Shown in pieces: positions 33,073-41,807 of a stretch of 64,000 nucleotides of DNA; the stretch's first letter is position 1, and each line of letters begins with the position of its first letter. This stretch comes from Microbacterium oleivorans. Lineage in GTDB: Bacteria; Actinomycetota; Actinomycetes; Actinomycetales; Microbacteriaceae. The DNA is taken from assembly GCF_001644225.1 (NCBI RefSeq), contig NZ_LSTV01000001.1:1242005-1306004 (forward strand), given 5' to 3'. A program made the position numbers and the translations under genes. The notes below the pieces were generated by a model that saw only the letters and a list, made by a program, of their open reading frames with translations, had not been told where the DNA came from and did no database searches.

Positions 33073-33870
33073 ATGGCATCCAAGACCCCGCGTCGGCAGA
33101 CGGGCCGTCGCAGCAAGTGGGCGGCCGCCGCTCTGATCGGCGTCGGCCTGCTGCTCACGGGTGGCATCTACGCCGGTGCGTCCGCCGCCATGGCGTCGAC
33201 GACGTCGACCGAGACGTCCACGCTCACCGTCGAAGACGGAAAGAAGCTGTTCCAGGCGAACTGCGCGACCTGCCACGGCCTCGACCTCGAAGGCACGGCC
33301 GACGGCCCCTCCCTCTACGGCGTCGGCGAGCTGTCCGTCGAGTTCCAGGTCGCGACCGGCCGTATGCCCCTGCAGAACCAGGGTCCGCAGGCACCGCAGA
33401 AGTCGCCGCAGTTCACCGAGGACCAGATCAAGGCGATGGCCGCCTGGGTGCAGTCCGTCGCCCCCGGACCGACCTACCCCGACGAGCGCATCCTCGACGG
33501 TGAGGGCAACCTGACCGAAGGTGCCGAGCTCTTCCGTATCAACTGCGCGATGTGCCACAACGTCGCCGCCGCCGGTGGTGCTCTGACCGAGGGCAAGTAC
33601 GCTCCCGCGCTCACCAAGACCAGCCCGCTGCACATCTACGCGGCGATGGTCACGGGCCCGCAGAACATGCCCGTCTTCAACGACATGACCATCACGCCGG
33701 ACGAGAAGCGCGACATCATCTCGTCCCTGATGTACCTGCAGAAGAGCGAACCCGTCGGCGGGTTCACGCTCGGTTCGCTCGGACCGGTCTCCGAAGGCCT
33801 GTTCATCTGGATCTTCGGCATCGGCACGCTGATCGGCATCTCGGTGTGGATCACCGCGAAGTCCAACTGA
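33073..33870 (+). CDS. qcrC: Diheme cytochrome c subunit of the bc complex
   Basis: 265 aa. The N-terminal membrane anchor is at about 16-40 and the C-terminal one at 239-262. Two c-type heme sites are visible: C64-A-T-C67-H68 and C158-A-M-C161-H162. In actinobacteria, which lack soluble cytochrome c, this two-heme subunit passes electrons directly from the bc complex to the oxidase. Methionine ligands are plausible in GRMPLQNQ and NMPVFND. 24 bases after ctaE; GGAGCTGAG upstream. Confidence 0.96.
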   Translation: MASKTPRRQTGRRSKWAAAALIGVGLLLTGGIYAGASAAMASTTSTETSTLTVEDGKKLFQANCATCHGLDLEGTADGPSLYGVGELSVEFQVATGRMPLQNQGPQAPQKSPQFTEDQIKAMAAWVQSVAPGPTYPDERILDGEGNLTEGAELFRINCAMCHNVAAAGGALTEGKYAPALTKTSPLHIYAAMVTGPQNMPVFNDMTITPDEKRDIISSLMYLQKSEPVGGFTLGSLGPVSEGLFIWIFGIGTLIGISVWITAKSN

Positions 33871-33910
33871 CCCACCACTGACGCACAGAATTTCACGGAC
33901 GAGGAGCACA

Positions 33911-34987
33911 ATGTCACACGAGGAAGAGCCGCAGGCGCTCGAGAAGGCTCCTCAGCCTTCGTCGGGTCTTGTCGTCGCGGTCGCCGACCCCGTGCAGAAC
34001 CCGGGTCTGCCGCCGCACCGCGAGCGGATGACCGACAAGGACCCGGCGGCGATGGCCCGCGCGGTCCGCACCGTCTACACGCTGTTCTACATCTCGCTCG
34101 CCGCCAGCCTCTGGGCCGTCGCCGCGTACATGCTGTTCCCGATCGAGAGCGGCGCCTTCGGCGACATCCGCGCGAACAACCTGTTCATCGGTCTCGGGAT
34201 CGGGTTCGCCCTCCTCACCATCGGCATCGCTGCGATCCACTGGTCGAAGGCGATCATGCCCGACAAGGAGCACATCGAGCAGCGCCACTCGACTCGCGGC
34301 AAGGAGTCCACCCGCGAAGCGGCCGTCGACGTCTTCCGCGAGGCCAACGAGGAATCCGGCTTCGGCCGTCGCACCGCCATCCGCGGTGGCCTCATCGCCG
34401 CCCTCGTCGCCTCGATCGTCCCGGGTGTGACGCTGTTCCGCGGCCTCGCGCCCCACGCCTCCGAGGAGCACCCGCTCGCCGGTGACCCCGTCGCACTGCT
34501 GAAGCACACGATGTGGAAGGAGGGTGAGCGCCTGGCGCACGACCCGTCCGGCCTCCCCATCCGTGCTGCTGACGTCGCGCTCGGCTCCGCCGTGCACGTC
34601 ATCCCGGAGTCCCTCAAGGACGTCGACCACCTGGATGGATACCTCGAGGAGAAGGCCAAGGCCATCGTCCTCCTGATGCGGTTGCTCCCCGAGCAGCTGC
34701 CCGCCGAGTACAACCGCCTCGACTGGTCCTACGACGGGATCGTGGCGTACTCGAAGGTCTGCACGCACGTCGGATGCCCCGTCGCGCTGTACGAGCAGCA
34801 GACCCACCATCTGCTCTGCCCCTGCCACCAGTCGCAGTTCGACGTGTCGCGCGGCGCCGAGGTCATCTTCGGACCCGCCGCCCGCCCGCTCCCCCAGCTG
34901 CCCATCACGGTCGACGCAGACGGATACCTGATCGCCAAGAGCGACTTCGAAGAGCCCGTCGGGCCGAGTTTCTGGGAGCGTCATTGA
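33911..34987 (+). CDS. qcrA: Ubiquinol-cytochrome c reductase Rieske iron-sulfur subunit
   Basis: 358 aa. Three membrane helices in the N-terminal half (about 57-78, 92-113, 156-178) are the actinobacterial form. The C-terminal Rieske domain binds the 2Fe-2S cluster through C284-T-H286 and C303-P-C305-H306, with disulfide Cys C289 and C305 by family analogy. It takes electrons from menaquinol and passes them to QcrC. Its TGA overlaps the qcrB start. GAGGAG lies just upstream of the ATG. Confidence 0.96.
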   Translation: MSHEEEPQALEKAPQPSSGLVVAVADPVQNPGLPPHRERMTDKDPAAMARAVRTVYTLFYISLAASLWAVAAYMLFPIESGAFGDIRANNLFIGLGIGFALLTIGIAAIHWSKAIMPDKEHIEQRHSTRGKESTREAAVDVFREANEESGFGRRTAIRGGLIAALVASIVPGVTLFRGLAPHASEEHPLAGDPVALLKHTMWKEGERLAHDPSGLPIRAADVALGSAVHVIPESLKDVDHLDGYLEEKAKAIVLLMRLLPEQLPAEYNRLDWSYDGIVAYSKVCTHVGCPVALYEQQTHHLLCPCHQSQFDVSRGAEVIFGPAARPLPQLPITVDADGYLIAKSDFEEPVGPSFWERH

Positions 34988-36807
34988 GCACCGTGACTGA
35001 ATCCTCGTCCACCACAGCGGTGGCCAAGCCGGCGGAGAAGCCGCTCGGCGGCCGCTTCATCGGCGCCACGGCCAACTACCTCGACGAGCGAACGAGCATC
35101 TCCGGTCTCGTCAAGGAGATCGGCCGCAAGATCTTCCCCGACCACTGGTCGTTCATGCTGGGCGAGATCGCACTGTGGAGCTTCGTCGTCGTCTTCCTGT
35201 CGGGCTCGTTCCTGACGTTCTTCTTCGAGGCGTCGATGGCGCCCACGCACTACAACGGTGCGTACGCACCGCTGCGCGGCATCGAGATGTCGGCTGCTCT
35301 CGAGTCGACGCTGAACATCTCGTTCGACCTCCGCGGTGGCCTCCTCGTGCGCCAGCTGCACCACTGGGCCGCACTGCTGTTCATCGCCGCGATCGGCGTG
35401 CACATGCTGCGCGTGTTCTTCACGGGAGCGTTCCGCAAGCCGCGTGAGCTCAACTGGGTGATCGGGTTCGTCCTGTTCATCCTCGCCATGGCGCTCGGCT
35501 TCACGGGATACTCGCTCCCCGACGACCTGCTCTCGGGCAACGGCCTCCGCATCATCGACGGCATGATCAAGGGTCTGCCGCTGATCGGCACGTGGACCTC
35601 GTACCTCCTCTTCGGCGGCGAGTTCCCGGGCATGGCGATCGTCGGACGTCTGTACACGCTGCACATCCTGCTGCTGCCGCTGATCCTCATCGCGCTCATC
35701 GCTGCGCACCTCATGCTGATGATCATCAACAAGCACACGCAGTTCGCCGGCCCCGGCCGAACGAACGACAACGTCGTGGGCTACCCGATGGTCCCGATCT
35801 ACATGTCGAAGATGGGCGGCTTCCTGTTCATCACGTTCGGTGTGCTCGTCCTCATCGCCTCGATGTTCACGATCAACCCGATCTGGAACTACGGTCCGTA
35901 CGACCCGTCCCCCGTCTCGGCCGGTACCCAGCCCGACTGGTACATCGGCTTCGCCGACGGTGCACTGCGTCTCGCGCCCTCGAACCTGGACCTCGTCCTG
36001 TTCGACCACACCTTCTCGTTCGGCATCCTGCTGCCGGTCGCGGTGCTGGGTCTGTTCATCGTGCTCGTCGCGGTGTACCCCTTCATCGAGGCGTGGGTCA
36101 CGGGTGACAAGCGCGAGCACCACATCGCGCAGCGTCCCCGCCACGCGCCGACCCGCACGGCCATCGGCGTCGCCGGCGTCATCTTCTACGCCGTTCTGTG
36201 GGCCGCCGCCTCCTCGGACATCATCGCCACGCACTTCTCGCTGACGATGGAGGGGGTCATCCACTCCCTCCAGGCGCTGCTGTTCATCGGCCCGATCGTC
36301 GGCTACTTCGTGACGAAGCGGATCGCGATCGCGCTCCAGAAGAAGGACCGCGAGATCGCCCTGCACGGCTACGAGTCGGGTCGCATCGTCCGCCTCCCCG
36401 GCGGCGAGTACATCGAAGTCCACCAGCCCGTCGACGCGTACGAGCGCGTGAAGCTGATCGACTTCGAGGTGCACGAGCCCCTGGTCGTCCGTCCGAACGA
36501 CAACGGTCGGATCCCGTGGCACCAGAACGTCCGCGCCTCGCTGTCGCGCTGGTTCTTCGAGGACCGTCTGTCGCCGGTCACGCAGACCGAGCTGGATGCC
36601 GCGATCGCCCACCAGCACCACGCACTCGAGCACATCGAGCACGAGGAGCAGGAGGAGATTCGCGGCGCCCACGAGCGCGCCGGTGTCCCCGACGCGCCGC
36701 TGCACCCGATCGACGACGGTCACAACCCGGAGACCGCGAACCGCCCGTCGAACATCATCGTGGTCGACGATGCACCGCGGAAGAAGGACGACGGCGCGAA
36801 GAGCTGA
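34984..36807 (+). CDS. qcrB: Cytochrome b subunit of the bc complex
   Basis: 607 aa. Membrane core with helices and heme b ligands in the HHWAALLFIAAIGVHMLRVFF region (residues ~125-145) and the later HILLLPLILIALIAAHLML. The quinol-site signature is near FTINPIWNYGPYDPSPVSAG. About 130 hydrophilic C-terminal residues form the extension typical of actinobacterial QcrB. I chose the TTG at 34984, which overlaps the qcrA TGA (TTGA) and has GGGAGC upstream; GTG 34993 is an alternative. Last gene of the operon, followed by a strong terminator. Confidence 0.95.
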   Translation: MSTVTESSSTTAVAKPAEKPLGGRFIGATANYLDERTSISGLVKEIGRKIFPDHWSFMLGEIALWSFVVVFLSGSFLTFFFEASMAPTHYNGAYAPLRGIEMSAALESTLNISFDLRGGLLVRQLHHWAALLFIAAIGVHMLRVFFTGAFRKPRELNWVIGFVLFILAMALGFTGYSLPDDLLSGNGLRIIDGMIKGLPLIGTWTSYLLFGGEFPGMAIVGRLYTLHILLLPLILIALIAAHLMLMIINKHTQFAGPGRTNDNVVGYPMVPIYMSKMGGFLFITFGVLVLIASMFTINPIWNYGPYDPSPVSAGTQPDWYIGFADGALRLAPSNLDLVLFDHTFSFGILLPVAVLGLFIVLVAVYPFIEAWVTGDKREHHIAQRPRHAPTRTAIGVAGVIFYAVLWAAASSDIIATHFSLTMEGVIHSLQALLFIGPIVGYFVTKRIAIALQKKDREIALHGYESGRIVRLPGGEYIEVHQPVDAYERVKLIDFEVHEPLVVRPNDNGRIPWHQNVRASLSRWFFEDRLSPVTQTELDAAIAHQHHALEHIEHEEQEEIRGAHERAGVPDAPLHPIDDGHNPETANRPSNIIVVDDAPRKKDDGAKS

Positions 36808-36824
36808 TCCTCTCTGGCAGGATT

Positions 36825-36860
36825 GCGGCGGGGTCTGACCGAAAGGTCAGGCCCCGCCGC
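36825..36860 (+). terminator. Terminator of ctaE-qcrCAB
   Basis: A 16-bp stem with one G-T wobble and a stable GAAA tetraloop (arms 36825-36840 and 36845-36860) lies 17 bases after the qcrB stop and is followed by TTCTCTGTT. Confidence 0.85.
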
Positions 36861-36885
36861 TTCTCTGTTCCCGTAGCGTCGAGAC

Positions 36886-37311
36886 ATGACCACCTCCCCC
36901 GTCGACGCACTCACCTACTTCCGGACGAAGCTCCACCACGAAACGGACCCCAGCGACGTGTACGCCGCTCAGAGGGCCGGGGAGCACTTCGTCCTCGTCG
37001 ACGTGCGCAACCAGGAGGCCTGGGACCAGGGACACGCACGAGGCGCGCTGCACATGCCTCACCGCGAGATCGCGGCCCGCGCGCCGCAGGAGATCCCCGA
37101 GGGCACACCCGTCGTCGTCTACTGCTGGAGTCCCGGTTGCAACGGCGGCGCCCGTGGCGCCGTGGAGTTCGCGCAGCTCGGCTACAGCGTCCGCGACATG
37201 ATCGGCGGCTACGAGTACTGGGCACGGGAGGGGATGCCGGTGGACGCCGCATCCGGCCCGCTCCCCCGCGTCTTCGATCCGCTCGTCATGCCGGTCCGAT
37301 CGGGCGCCTGA
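36886..37311 (+). CDS. Rhodanese-like protein
   Basis: 141 aa single rhodanese domain. LVDVRNQEAWDQGHARGALHMPH (37-59) and the active-site loop CWSPGCNGGAR begin with the likely persulfide Cys80; a second Cys85 lies in the loop. C-terminal YEYWAREGMPVD is typical. Probable sulfurtransferase or persulfide carrier; the substrate cannot be read from sequence. It sits alone after the qcr terminator and converges on the PP2C gene. Confidence 0.9.
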   Translation: MTTSPVDALTYFRTKLHHETDPSDVYAAQRAGEHFVLVDVRNQEAWDQGHARGALHMPHREIAARAPQEIPEGTPVVVYCWSPGCNGGARGAVEFAQLGYSVRDMIGGYEYWAREGMPVDAASGPLPRVFDPLVMPVRSGA

Positions 37312-37337
37312 ACGCCCCTGTGCGGGCGCTCAGGCGC
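37304..37337. terminator. Two-way terminator hairpin containing both convergent stop codons
   Basis: An outer 8-bp stem (37304-37311 with 37330-37337) and an inner 5-bp stem (37313-37317 with 37324-37328), separated by one opposed base on each side, enclose a six-base loop. The left arm ends with the rhodanese TGA; the right arm begins with the PP2C stop on the other strand. It can serve both directions. Confidence 0.7.
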
Positions 37338-38127
37338 TCGCCAGACCGGCCTCGATGACCTCGGTCCATCGGGAGGCTGCGGCGCCGGCGATGACGGGCA
37401 CGGCGGCGATGTCGGGCGCACCGTCGACGACGTCGCACACGACGGCGGTGACGTTGTCGCGCGAGGCCGCCCGGAGCGCGAGCTCGACGATCATCCGCGA
37501 CGCCGCGACGGGATCGGCGACGCCGCGCACAATCTCGGCGAGGGCATCCTCGGGGACGTAGTCGGTGACGCCGTCGCTGCAGAGGAACCAGCGGTCGCCG
37601 ATGCGCACGTCGCGCGTCTCGACCCGGATCACGTCTTCCTCGTTGCCGCCCAGCGAGGCCGTGATGATGTTGCGGCGCGGATGCGTCCAGGCATCCTCGG
37701 GACGGATGAGTCCGCGGTCGACCAACGCCTGCACGAAGGAGTCGTCGCGCGTCTGCCGCGCCAGCTCACGGTCCCGCAGGAGATAGGCGCGGGAGTCCCC
37801 CGTGTGGGCGACGACGAGTCCGCCGTCCCCCGTGAGCCAGAGGCCGGTCAGTGTGCTCGCCATGCCCGCGAGGGCGGCGTCGCGGCGGATGTGAGCACCG
37901 ATGTCCCAGTTGGCGGCCTTTACCCGGCCGATGAGGTCTTCGGCGCTGGGAAGAGCGCCGCGCAGCGTGATCAGCTTGTGGATGATCGCGGCCGACGCGA
38001 GATCACCGGAGGGACCACCGCCGACGCCGTCCGCCACAGCTGCGGCGAACGGCGAGGCGAAAGCGGCGTCCTGGTTGACGTCCCGGTAGCCTCCGACGTC
38101 GGAGAAGACGCCCGCATGGATGCGCAT
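37330..38127 (-). CDS. PP2C-family serine/threonine phosphatase
   Basis: 265 aa, cytosolic, only the catalytic domain. PPM metal and catalytic motifs are intact: DVGGYRDVNQDA (10-21), VADGVGGGPSGD near 32-43, GDSRAYLL near 110, LCSDGVTDYV near 185 and DNVTAVV near 223. It dephosphorylates Ser/Thr phosphoproteins. It lies six bases after ctaF in the ctaC-ctaD-ctaF direction, so it is probably co-transcribed with the oxidase. No kinase gene is nearby. Confidence 0.93.
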   Translation of the reverse strand: MRIHAGVFSDVGGYRDVNQDAAFASPFAAAVADGVGGGPSGDLASAAIIHKLITLRGALPSAEDLIGRVKAANWDIGAHIRRDAALAGMASTLTGLWLTGDGGLVVAHTGDSRAYLLRDRELARQTRDDSFVQALVDRGLIRPEDAWTHPRRNIITASLGGNEEDVIRVETRDVRIGDRWFLCSDGVTDYVPEDALAEIVRGVADPVAASRMIVELALRAASRDNVTAVVCDVVDGAPDIAAVPVIAGAAASRWTEVIEAGLASA

Positions 38128-38133
38128 GGAGAC

Positions 38134-38568
38134 TCAGCGGGCGAAATAGCCCCGGTAGTACTCGTAGACCCACCCGACGATGGCGACGACGAAGATGGCG
38201 AAACCGATCGGGATCATGAACTCACCGACGGCGAGACCGATGAAGGCCACGGCCGCCGAGCCGGCGAGCACGAGCGGCCACCACGACCACGGCGAGAACT
38301 CGCCCATCTCGGGGTCGCCGTCATCGATGTCGGCCGTGAGGGAGTCCTCGGGGAGGACGCCGCCCTGGGCCTTCTCGACGCGGCTCGTGTAGAACGCGAT
38401 CATCGCGCCCATGGCCGTCACGAAGACGAGTGCCACGGACCCGACCCACTCGATCCGGTTGAAGACCGGCAGCTGCGGGTGGGCGATGATGTTCCACACC
38501 ACGTAGACGACGGCGACGAGGCCGAAGAACGCGGTCAGGATCCACCAGAGGTTGACGTTCGTCTTCAC
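38134..38568 (-). CDS. ctaF: Cytochrome c oxidase subunit IV, actinobacterial type
   Basis: 144 aa, four membrane helices (about 8-27, 42-60, 97-113, 117-135) with an acidic loop between pairs and the C-terminal YEYYRGYFAR typical of this family. A structural subunit of the aa3 oxidase found in actinobacteria. The GTG start directly abuts the ctaD TAA, so translation is probably coupled. Confidence 0.94.
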   Translation of the reverse strand: MKTNVNLWWILTAFFGLVAVVYVVWNIIAHPQLPVFNRIEWVGSVALVFVTAMGAMIAFYTSRVEKAQGGVLPEDSLTADIDDGDPEMGEFSPWSWWPLVLAGSAAVAFIGLAVGEFMIPIGFAIFVVAIVGWVYEYYRGYFAR

Positions 38569-40311
38569 TTACTTGACCTCACCGTTCGTCAGATCGACCA
38601 CCGGGGCGTCGGGCGCGTCCTTGGCAGGACCCACACCGACGGGGATGCCGGCTTCGGGGTGGTTCAGGTCGAATGCGGGCCGCTCGCTGCGGATGCGCGG
38701 GATCGACGTGAAGTTGTGGCGCGGCGGCGGGCAGCTGGTCGCCCACTCGAGCGAACCGCCGTAGCCCCACGGGTCGTTGACCGTGACGCGCGGCGCGGTG
38801 CGCGCCGTGATCCAGACGTTCAGGAGGAACGGCACCATCGAGGCGGCGAGGATCATGGAGCCGATCGTCGACACCTGGTTCTGCCAGGTCCAGCCGTCCT
38901 GCATGGCGTAGTCGGCGTAGCGTCGCGGCATGCCGTCCGCGCCCAGCCAGTGCTGGATGAGGAACGTCATGTGGAAGCCGATGAACAGCAGCCAGAAGTG
39001 CACGAGACCCAGACGCTCGTTCAGCATCTTGCCCGTCCACTTGGGCCACCAGAAGTAGAAGCCCGCGAACATCGCGAAGACGACGGTTCCGAAGACGACG
39101 TAGTGGAAGTGCGCCACGACGAAGTACGAGTCGGAGACGTGGAAGTCCAGCGGCGGCGAGGACAGGATGATGCCGGTCAGACCACCGAAGACGAACGAGA
39201 CGAGGAAGCCCAGGGCGAACACCATCGGCGTTTCGAAGGTGATGGAGCCCCGCCACATCGTTCCGATCCAGTTGAAGATCTTCACACCCGTCGGGACCGC
39301 GATGAGCATCGTCATGAGCGCGAAGAACGGCAGCAGGACGGCGCCGGTCACGTACATGTGGTGCGCCCACACCGAGACGGACAGGGCGGCGATGGCGATC
39401 GTCGCGTACACGAGCGTCTTGTAACCGAAGATCGGCTTGCGGCTGAAGACCGGGAAGATCTCCGACACGATGCCGAAGAACGGCAGCGCGATGATGTAGA
39501 CCTCGGGGTGCCCGAAGAACCAGAACAGGTGCTGCCAGAGCAGGACGCCGCCGTTGGCCGGGTCGTAGATGTGCGCACCCAGGATGCGGTCAGCCGCCGC
39601 AGCGAAGATCGCCGCCGCCAGGACCGGGAAGGCCATCAGGATCAGGATGCTGGTGACCAGCGTGTTCCAGCTGAAGATGGGCATGCGCCACATCGTCATA
39701 CCGGGGGCGCGCATCGTCATGATCGTGGTGATGAAGTTGACACCACCGAGGATCGTGCCGAAACCGCTCATGCCGAGGCCCAGCATCCAAAGGTCACCAC
39801 CGGCACCCGGGCTGAAGCTCTCGCTCGCCAGCGGCTGGTAGGCGAACCATCCGAATGCGGCGGCACCCTGCGGGGTGAGGAAGCCGGCGACGGCGATGGT
39901 CGAGCCGAACGTGAAGAGCCAGAAGGCGAAGGCGTTCAGACGCGGGAATGCGACGTCGGGCGCTCCGATCTGCAGCGGCAGCAGCGCGTTGGCGAAACCG
40001 GCGAACAGCGGCGTCGCGAACATGAGCAGCATGATCGTGCCGTGCATCGTGAACAGCTGGTTGTACTGCTCCTTCGTCGGCACCACCTGCATGCCCGGCT
40101 CGAAGAGCTCGGCGCGGATGATCAGCGCCATCACGCCGCCGAGCATGAAGAACAGGACCGACGCGATCAGGTACATGTACCCGATGGTCTTGTGGTCGGT
40201 GGACGTGATCCACTTCACCACGATGTTGCCCTTGTGCTCGACGCGCGAGCGGCTCAGCAGCGCCGCCTGGCGAGGGGGAAGGGTCTGTGCCGGAGGCGTG
40301 ATGGTGGCCAT
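38569..40311 (-). CDS. ctaD: Cytochrome c oxidase subunit I
   Basis: Catalytic subunit, 580 aa, twelve helices. Heme a and a3 and CuB ligands are visible: [11 protein letters not shown] near residue 88, [19 protein letters not shown] near 268 (CuB His and cross-linked Tyr), VWAHHMYV near 317 and [10 protein letters not shown] near 400 (heme His). Reduces oxygen to water and pumps protons. The start ATG overlaps the ctaC stop by one base (TGATG). Confidence 0.97.
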   Translation of the reverse strand: MATITPPAQTLPPRQAALLSRSRVEHKGNIVVKWITSTDHKTIGYMYLIASVLFFMLGGVMALIIRAELFEPGMQVVPTKEQYNQLFTMHGTIMLLMFATPLFAGFANALLPLQIGAPDVAFPRLNAFAFWLFTFGSTIAVAGFLTPQGAAAFGWFAYQPLASESFSPGAGGDLWMLGLGMSGFGTILGGVNFITTIMTMRAPGMTMWRMPIFSWNTLVTSILILMAFPVLAAAIFAAAADRILGAHIYDPANGGVLLWQHLFWFFGHPEVYIIALPFFGIVSEIFPVFSRKPIFGYKTLVYATIAIAALSVSVWAHHMYVTGAVLLPFFALMTMLIAVPTGVKIFNWIGTMWRGSITFETPMVFALGFLVSFVFGGLTGIILSSPPLDFHVSDSYFVVAHFHYVVFGTVVFAMFAGFYFWWPKWTGKMLNERLGLVHFWLLFIGFHMTFLIQHWLGADGMPRRYADYAMQDGWTWQNQVSTIGSMILAASMVPFLLNVWITARTAPRVTVNDPWGYGGSLEWATSCPPPRHNFTSIPRIRSERPAFDLNHPEAGIPVGVGPAKDAPDAPVVDLTNGEVK

Positions 40312-41210
40312 CAGTTGTTCTCTCCCTCGGCGGCAGGTGCGCCGGTGCCCGGTGCGTTCTGCTGACGGTCAAGGACGTCATCGATGTCGCCGGTCTGGCC
40401 CTTGGCCTCGAGCGACGCGATGTACGACTGGTATTCGGACTCAGAGACGACCTTCACGTTGAAGAGCATCATCGAGTGGTACTGGCCGCAGAGCTCGGCG
40501 CACTTGCCGACGTACTCGCCCTCCTTGGTGGGGACGAACGACCAGTAGTTGTCACGGCCCGGGTACATGTCCTTCTTGTAGAGGAAGTCCACGATCCAGA
40601 ACGAGTGGATGACGTCGCGAGACTCGAGCTGCAGCGTCACCTTCTTGTCGACCGGCAGCACCAGCTCGGGGAGCTCGTTGGTGATGTTGCCCTGAGCGTC
40701 GGTCTGCGCCTGGACACCCATGGTCCAGACGGACTCTTCGGTGTCGTTGCAGTCCGAGCCGTTGTACTGGAAGTCCCACGCCCACTGCTTGCCGATCGCG
40801 GTGATGCAGACGTCGGGGGTCTCGTGCTGCGTCTCGATGATCGTCTGGTCGCGGGCAGTGAACGCGAAGAAGCCGAGGACCAGGATGACCGGCGCGATCG
40901 TGAAGAACATCTCGATCGGCATGTTGTAGCGCAGCTGCACCGGGAGGCCCGACTGGCCCTTGCGGCGCCGGTAGGCGATCGCGGCCCAGCCCATGAGGGC
41001 CCAGGTGATGACGCCGACGGCGAGGACGACGATCCACGACGTGGTCCAGAGGCCGGCGATCATCGACGTGTGGTTCGTCGCCTGGCCGCCCTCCTCGTCG
41101 AAGCCGGGGAGGAAGCCGTTCGCTGTCGTGGGGCTGCAGCCCGCCAGCGCGATCGCGGAGGCGATCGTGAGCGGGAGAGCTACCCAACGGAGTCGGCGGT
41201 TGACGCGCAC
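40311..41210 (-). CDS. ctaC: Cytochrome c oxidase subunit II
   Basis: 299 aa. The signal peptide ends with lipobox LAGC (Cys about 25), so it is probably a lipoprotein. Two helices follow (about 52-75 and 97-118), then the CuA cupredoxin domain with [12 protein letters not shown] (about 245-256) and the upstream His in DVIHSFWI. Receives electrons from QcrC. GTG start with AAAGG seven bases upstream. First gene of ctaC-ctaD-ctaF-PP2C. Confidence 0.96.
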   Translation of the reverse strand: MRVNRRLRWVALPLTIASAIALAGCSPTTANGFLPGFDEEGGQATNHTSMIAGLWTTSWIVVLAVGVITWALMGWAAIAYRRRKGQSGLPVQLRYNMPIEMFFTIAPVILVLGFFAFTARDQTIIETQHETPDVCITAIGKQWAWDFQYNGSDCNDTEESVWTMGVQAQTDAQGNITNELPELVLPVDKKVTLQLESRDVIHSFWIVDFLYKKDMYPGRDNYWSFVPTKEGEYVGKCAELCGQYHSMMLFNVKVVSESEYQSYIASLEAKGQTGDIDDVLDRQQNAPGTGAPAAEGENN

Positions 41211-41248
41211 GGTGCACCTTTCGGGGACATGAAGGTCAGACTCATGCC

Positions 41249-41254
41249 AGTCTA
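41249..41254 (-). promoter_or_regulatory. Probable -10 box of the ctaC operon
   Basis: TAGACT on the minus strand, about 40 bases before the ctaC GTG. It forms one arm of a short inverted repeat (AGACT 41238-41242 with AGTCT 41249-41253) that could be a regulator site. Confidence 0.4.
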
Positions 41255-41324
41255 GGGCAACCTCTTACGGAGTTCCGGCCATCCGCTCAGGATGCCGCGA
41301 CCGATGGAGGCGACCCGGGATGGA

Positions 41325-41690
41325 TCAGTGGAAGCTGTCGCCGCAGGCGCAGCTGCCGGCGGCATTGGGGTTGTCGATCGTGAAGCCCTGCTCCGAGATC
41401 GTGTCCTTGAAATCGATCTTCGCGCCGTCGAGGTAGGGCACCGACATGTCGTCGACGATGACCTCGACGCCGTCGAAGTCGACCGTCTTGTCGCCGTCGA
41501 GATAGCGCTCGTCGAAGTACAGCTGGTAGATCAGACCCGAGCAACCGCCGGGCTGGACGGCGACGCGGAGCCGGAGGTCGTCACGGTTCTCCTGCGACAG
41601 CAGGCTCTTCACCTTCTCGGCAGCAGCCTCGGTGAGGGCGACGCCGTGGGCGGGAACGGTCTCGGTGGACTGCGTGGCGATGTCGGTCAT
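41325..41690 (-). CDS. erpA: Iron-sulfur cluster insertion protein ErpA (A-type carrier)
   Basis: 121 aa A-type carrier that delivers Fe-S clusters to apoproteins. The three ligand Cys are present: one in QPGGCSGLIYQL and two in SCACGDSF at the C-terminus. I chose ATG 41690 (TDIATQST) with GGGGAG four to five bases upstream; the ATG at 41702 overlaps that ribosome site. Directly upstream of the ctaC operon; the nearby Rieske protein is a possible client by inference. Confidence 0.93.
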   Translation of the reverse strand: MTDIATQSTETVPAHGVALTEAAAEKVKSLLSQENRDDLRLRVAVQPGGCSGLIYQLYFDERYLDGDKTVDFDGVEVIVDDMSVPYLDGAKIDFKDTISEQGFTIDNPNAAGSCACGDSFH

Positions 41691-41750
41691 GACTCTCCCC
41701 ATGGTCGGGCCGCCAGTGCTCTTCAGGAACGGGGGCGGCGTGCTCTCTCG

Positions 41751-41756
41751 ATTCTA
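41751..41756 (-). promoter_or_regulatory. Probable -10 box of erpA
   Basis: TAGAAT on the minus strand, giving a leader of about 54 bases to the erpA ATG. Confidence 0.4.
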
Positions 41757-41807
41757 CGTCCCGGCGCGCCCGTCGGCCCGGCGACCCGAGTGGATCGTCG
41801 CGCGGGA

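Noticed and set aside
34774..34986. N-terminal extension of qcrB back to 34774
   Set aside because: This stretch codes for the Rieske Cys/His motifs of qcrA in another frame; the extension is Pro/Arg-rich and unlike any QcrB.
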